Shown: positions 58,632-64,000 of the stretch, in pieces | Position numbering within the stretch: position 1 is the first letter of the stretch | How the letters are laid out: each line of letters opens with the position of its first letter | Assembly: GCA_003342895.1 (NCBI GenBank) | Contig: PTFA01000362.1 | Location: forward strand, 675,959 to 739,958 | Direction of reading: 5' to 3' | Origin: Casuarius casuarius | Lineage: Eukaryota; Chordata; Aves; Casuariiformes; Casuariidae | Length of the DNA: 64,000 nt | Translations under genes and position numbers: made by a program | Notes under the pieces: generated by a model | Database searches by the model: none | Seen by the model: only the letters and a program-made list of their open reading frames with translations | Told to the model about the DNA's origin: nothing

Positions 58632-61600
58632 GGCAGCAATGTCTCACCCCGCTCTGCCCCCTTCCTTGCATTCCTAGGCTGGCAGGTCCCGAAAATCTCC
58701 ATCCTGAGTGCAGCAGAAAAGAAAAAAGATAAATGCAGACTGAAAGTACCACAGCACCCTGTTTGGCAGTCCTTTGGTGGTGGTAGTGGTGGTCGTGGGA
58801 TGTTCTTTGGCCACAGCCCACTCTGGAGTGGCTCAGAAAGGAGAGGCTGGCCTGGCATTTCAGACTGGATTTTAAACTCCCCTGCTGCTGTCCATACCAN
58901 CAAGAAGACAGAGAAGATTTCCATAAAAACCTGCAGGACGTGCTGCCTACAGACAGATGCATTTGCTGCTGTCTCTGTGCCTCTGACAGACGGCGAGGCT
59001 TTGGGAGGTTTAAACATCTTTGTCAGGTGCTCTCCAAAAAAGAAAGGCGCAATTTATGGATGGCCACCTGCCACTAGGTATGGACACCGATACCTGCCTT
59101 GTTACCCACAAGAAATTCGACCTGCTTTGCTCGGGAACTGGAGCTGGTACCTCANATACCTGCTATCCCTTCCAGGCTCAGTCAACATTCCCAAAGTATT
59201 GGANCCTTCTCCTTCTGTGAGACCCAAGAAAGGTTTACTAGCACAGAGCTGTGGTCAGGCCTCCTAGAGCAGGCTGGGACCACCAAACACTAGGAAGGGA
59301 AGAATTCCTGAATTTCCAGCTTAAACCTGGAGCCAGGGAATACATAGCTCTGAAGCACCAGATGTAGCTTTGTGACATGTCCAGGACATATCCTCTGGGC
59401 CNCCCAGGGGGTGGCAAAGCTGCTGCACCTTAGTGAAAGTCCTAATGCAGTGGGCCGTCCCCCCCCTGGAGCGCTGCAGGCCCCACAAAGGGCTGAAGGG
59501 CTCTGCCATGTCCTGTCCACCCTGGTGCTCTGAATCATTGCCAAGCTACCCGACTGGCAAAGCAGCCTCAGCGCATCCCTGAGCCTACAGATCAAACACC
59601 TCTCTGCAGGACAGGGAGCATTCATTATTGGCTCATTAACCTAATGGCATGGCTCCAGCTCTGTCGCCTCCCTGCCTAGCTGCCCTGCAGTCGGATGAGC
59701 CAGCATCCCATCCAAGGGCTGCAGATGCACACTGCAGCTGCGCCTAGCAGCTGGCTCTGCTCCCCGACTGCTCTCAGGTGCTGTCCCAGAGGCCCTTGTC
59801 CCAAACCTCTCCCCAGGTTACCCAGTTTGCCTATCCTCAGGGTTGCTTTCATAAGGGTGAATGAGCCAGAGCAGCTCATGTGCCCCTGTTAGACTCAAAG
59901 CTGATCAAGGACCTTCTAAGTGACTTTGGGGAAAATAACAGCAGATGACAGTGATTTAAGACTGAACTGGACCTTTGGGAACTCCTGATTATGATCATGG
60001 GGGATGCTTGCTTCACTCAGCATGGCACTGTGCAAGTTAACGAGGTGTTCTTCAAGAGCCCAAGCTCCCAGCCTCTGGAAGGGATGTTGTCCCATCCTCA
60101 GTCTGTCAGTCTCTGNCTCCCAAGCCTGCTGCATCCTGCCCACTAGCGCGGAGCTCCCAAGCCTGCCAGCTCTGCTGCCTGGTGGTTGATCAGCCTGCAG
60201 CTTTCCTTGCTTGCTCTCTGCTTCAGGCAGCTGGGTTATTTCTGGCAGCAGAGAAAGCAGAAAGCAGGTCTCTCATGTGAACAAGCATGGCCCTGCGTGG
60301 AAAATGGTGCCCTCTCTCTGTACTGATGTGCTGGCTGAATTCCTCCATGTGGGGTTCTCCCATGTCCTCTGCAGAGGTCATCCAGGAACCCAGAGCTAAA
60401 ACCGAAGTGCACACAGGCATGGTGCATAGTGAGGGCTACGAAACAGCAGCATCACAGCTGGTGTGACCAGCAGGCATTATAGCGCTGTCTGTAATGACCC
60501 TCTCCTGCACGCGCAGCCACACGATGCACAGACTGTGCTGGGGAGTAAGTGAGGCTGCAGCATGATAAGTCCTTACTTCATGCATTGGAAAGGGCATGGT
60601 GAATGAGGCAGGAAGGGCTGGGAGAGTCAACTCCAGTTAGGTCTGGATGGGACTTCCCCAGTCACTGTGCCCAGCCTATTGCAGACAGGGCATGACAAAA
60701 CCCCTACGCTCTGCCTTATGTGACAGTTGACTGAACTGGTGAATGGATTTAAAAGTTATGACCTGTCATCATANGTGCCTTGCATCCTCAGAAAACCAGG
60801 CTACAAACCCCTTGTTGCTACAGCCACAAATCAGCTCCTGAGCCCTCCCAAACACTCGCAGCCTCTGTTTCTGAGCTCCTGAACTGCTGAGTCCTCAGCC
60901 AAGCAAGTGCCAGCTGTGGATGTTGAGTAAGGGTGGAAAAGCCCCATCTTTNNAAAAAAAAGAAACTGTGTCCTGGTACCTCTCAGGAGAGTTGTGATCA
61001 GGTAACGAAGGAAGCAAAGCATTCNGGTAACGCAGCAGTAAATCTGTGGGGTTAGCAGGCCTATGTTTAATGAAGACTTCGGCTTTCTGCAAATCCAACT
61101 GTGCATCACACCCAAAATTAAAAAGGTTGGGAGGAACACTGAGGACTTGCTGTTGTAAGACAGGGGCAGCAGAGCAAGATCATGGCTAATATTATATTTC
61201 ATTCCTGCCTCAACCTCCTGGTGGGTGAGGAGGCTTTCCCTCAAGCTCAGCACTGCCACAGCCAAAGAGCATGGAGGAAAGGGCTTTCAGTCTCACTGGC
61301 CTTCTGCATCGACATTACTGAAAGCAGATCTAATTGCCTGAGAAAAAGCTGCCTAAATAACATCAAATACACCCCTAATTCTTAGGGCTGGTGGNGATCT
61401 ATGGCATGCCCACAAGCAGTTCATAAGCACATGCAGGAAGGGCTCTCCCCCTGGGTCCTCCATGGGCGCCCTAGGGTTAGACACAGCTATGCTGAAAAAA
61501 TGCCCAGGATACCTGTTCATAAGGCGATCCATGGCCACAGGCAAAGCCTCTCCCATTGCATGTGCTGTGCCCCCACTCTGCCTGGCAAGCACCCCGGGAA

Positions 61601-63900
61601 GAGGGCTGCACCCTGAAGCGCCCGGCAGCCTGCACCAATGCAGGCAGTGCAGATCCCCCCACCCTAGCTCCAGCATCAGGTCACCTCTCAGCTCCAGCAG
61701 GGAGGTCACAGCACCCATGGAGACAGAAGTGCAAAGCCCTGGCTGCAGATGCTGAAAACTGGCTATGAACCACAGCCACCCTTGCTGCCCATCCCCCAGC
61801 CAGCCACGGACGCGACAACCCGTACCTTCCCTGCAGTGTCCTCCTTCTGCATCGCCTGCTCCTCTGCTCTGTGCCCGTCACAGGGAACTCAGCTTTGCAT
61901 CCCCCTCCAGCAGGTCATTTTATCACTTGAGCTGCAGGTGATGAGTGAAGAGGGCTGAGCTGCCTGCGAGCTGCCTGCAGAGAGGAGGGGATGGCACAGC
62001 AACTGGCAGCTTCCCAGCTAATCAGACTGCAGAAGAAGTCCCTGGGCCTTGCTGAAAAGCTGTAGCGTGAAGGCAAGCCTGAGTTTGCTAGACTGGCTGA
62101 GTCATGCTCCTCTCTGCCTGCAGCGGTGATTTTCACTCCCAGCTTCAAAGCACACAGTCTCCCATTGCTGTCACTCTAATGTGGGGGGGGGGGGGGGGAG
62201 AAAACCCCCCTGTGAAGTACCCCGGGCACATTTCAGCAAGCAGGGGCTGCTCGGGGAACAGCAGGGCGCACATGGGTGCTGCTCAAAAGGACCAGCAGCT
62301 CGGTGACTCCGATAGCAACTTGGGTCTGCTGCAAGTTTGGCAAGCTCCGCGGAATGAATCCCACTGTTCACTACAGGCACTAAAGACTTCATGGCCGATG
62401 ANTCCTGCCTCCCCATTTCAGATGCTCTTCTCCTCCTCCTGTTATGCTCCATGCCCTAAATGGAGTGACTTCTCAACTGGATTTACAGCCACTTAATTTG
62501 TATTTGCCACAAAATTTGCTTAACAAAACCAGCATTCAGCTTCTTTAGTAACTGTAAGCAGCAAAGCCAGGCCAGGAAGGAAGCCAAGGCACTGGATACT
62601 GCCGCAGCTGGGCATGCCTCTGCTTTTGCCAGCCCTCACTCAGAGAAAGCAGCAGATATGTCAGGCAGCCCTGGCTCTGAGTGAGCTGGGGCTCCTGCAG
62701 CACCAAGCCCCAATCACCCCAAATGACTTTTGCTGGCGAAGATTGCACATTCTTAATAGGCTGGGAGGATGGTAAAAGATCATGGGTCAGTGCCAGGAGA
62801 TAGGTGGGAAGAGAGGTGTTGCTAGTTGTCAGGCACATCTTTCAGAGCTGGGCACTGAACATGTGCCCACCGACCCTCCACCACATTGTGATGGGGGGGC
62901 AATGCATTAAACTAACAAGTACGGTCCAAATGAAAACACAGTGGTTTGATCATGTCCTTTAACTCCCTTTCTGGCCAAAGCATGTAAGCTGGCATAGGCC
63001 ACCTATGCAATGAGTTCTTCCAGTCTCCTTGAACAAGAGCAAACAGCTGAGACACTTGGCTGGGAGAACAGATGCCATTAATAAGGCAGTAAATGAAATC
63101 CATGTGCAATGTTTAACAGTTCGGTTGTAACTAACTCTGCACTGCCAAAAGAACATGAGCCAGAAATGCATTATGTGCCATTACACAATAATGTGAACAC
63201 TTACCCACTTTCAGCTACCCAGCTCTCTGGAGACCGTGGCTTTTACTTCATTCGTGCTCAGGCCAAAACCACTGCAGCCCGATGGGGGCCCAGTGTGGAG
63301 CCCAGGTGCTCTGGGATGGTTCCCACTGCACCTTCTAGCAGCCCATCTACAACCTAGGAGAACTGAAAGTAGTGCCCATTGCCTCTTGTCCTGTCACTGG
63401 ATATCACTGAGAAGAGTCTGGCTTCGTCTTCTTTCAGAGTAAGTTTGATTCACCAGCAGTTTCCCAGAGTCATTCACCCAAAAGTTTCAAGCACAGCTAC
63501 AACTGTAAGCATAGCTGAAGTTGATGGGCTATCTGGATTTCTGATGGAAAAACAAATATGTTGGCAGCACAGCAATAATCTCATTAAATAAATAGCATTT
63601 GATCCAGTAAGCAAAGGCCATGAAACTGGCAAAAAAATTAAGTCTGGAGGAAAAGAAGGAAACATTTTTACTTCATGACCTCAGCGGCATTTCTCCAATA
63701 CAGTTGCTTTGTATTAAACATGTCATTCAGAGAATAAGGAGTTGTACAGAATTTAAATAGGTATACACACTACATACTGCTAGGGTGCTACCGTATTGTC
63801 CAACACAGAGCATAGGCCAGTGAAGGAAGAAGGAAAGAGTGTGATTCAGATCAGTGAAGTTAGGATGTGAATATATGGACAGATATATTAAGCTATATAT
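58632..63900. other. TRPM2 5' flank, no recognisable gene
   Basis: No CpG island or known exon is visible. In human the next gene is CFAP410, head to head with TRPM2; I see none of its leucine-rich exons here, so it would lie beyond the window. A TRPM2 5' UTR exon may exist here but cannot be placed. Confidence 0.5.
62183..62198. repeat. Poly-G run
   Basis: Sixteen consecutive G, the longest homopolymer in the window. Confidence 0.85.
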
Positions 63901-64000
63901 GGGCCCCGAAGCCCATTTCAGCTCAGCCCGTGGCCTTCAGTGCCTGCCTGAGCTGTGCGGGAGGAGGGCTGGTCTCCAGCTCAGCCACTGGCATGCCCAT
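63901..64000. repeat. Dispersed repeat, second copy cut by window end
   Basis: Matches 45410-45510 with about ten differences in about 98 bases, same orientation. The rest lies outside the window. Confidence 0.65.

Noticed and set aside
59020..63900. Possible CFAP410 exons expected by synteny
   Set aside because: No frame shows the leucine-rich motifs of that protein; the gene probably lies outside the window.

Overview
The window is vertebrate nuclear DNA. It carries three complete multi- or single-exon genes with GT-AG introns, and none of the features of a bacterial or viral sequence. The genes are TSPEAR (+), LRRC3 (-) and TRPM2 (-). They keep the order and relative orientations of human 21q22.3 (TRPM2 and LRRC3 the same way, TSPEAR facing them tail to tail). 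Short introns (TSPEAR about 17.6 kb, TRPM2 about 17.9 kb from ATG to stop), high GC and divergence from mammalian proteins suggest a sauropsid (bird, crocodilian or turtle). The species cannot be fixed from the sequence. About a hundred isolated single N bases are scattered through the window without long gap runs.

Layout. 1-14.6 kb: TSPEAR 5' flank with no recognisable gene; an exon-like open frame (about 0.7-1.06 kb) and a decayed element with hAT-like ends (about 11.9-12.35 kb) are the only structures noted. 14.6-33.8 kb: TSPEAR, a CpG-rich first exon followed by 11 more coding exons, 675 aa, with AATAAA signals at 33.79-33.81 kb. 33.8-35.4 kb: intergenic, with a CA-rich microsatellite. 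35.4-38.9 kb: LRRC3 on the minus strand, with polyA signal, a one-exon 252-codon CDS, and a strong donor inside a CpG island that predicts a non-coding first exon. A 17-bp tandem repeat lies beside the island. 39.5-58.6 kb: TRPM2 on the minus strand, 32 coding exons, 1510 aa, reconstructed completely with every junction in phase. 58.6-64 kb: TRPM2 5' flank, nothing recognisable except poly-G runs and a repeat copy at the edge that matches one inside a TRPM2 intron.

The genes are not a pathway. TSPEAR is a secreted EAR-repeat protein, LRRC3 a small single-pass leucine-rich-repeat membrane protein, and TRPM2 the ADP-ribose- and Ca2+-gated cation channel with a C-terminal NUDT9-homology domain. 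They are an old syntenic block. I found no new multi-gene system. The points most worth following are the degenerate Nudix box of TRPM2 with a Trp at the canonical Arg position, a PDZ-ligand-like C-terminus on LRRC3, the absence of nested keratin-associated genes in TSPEAR, the 17-bp array at the LRRC3 island, and the close TRPM2-polyA/LRRC3-promoter spacing.
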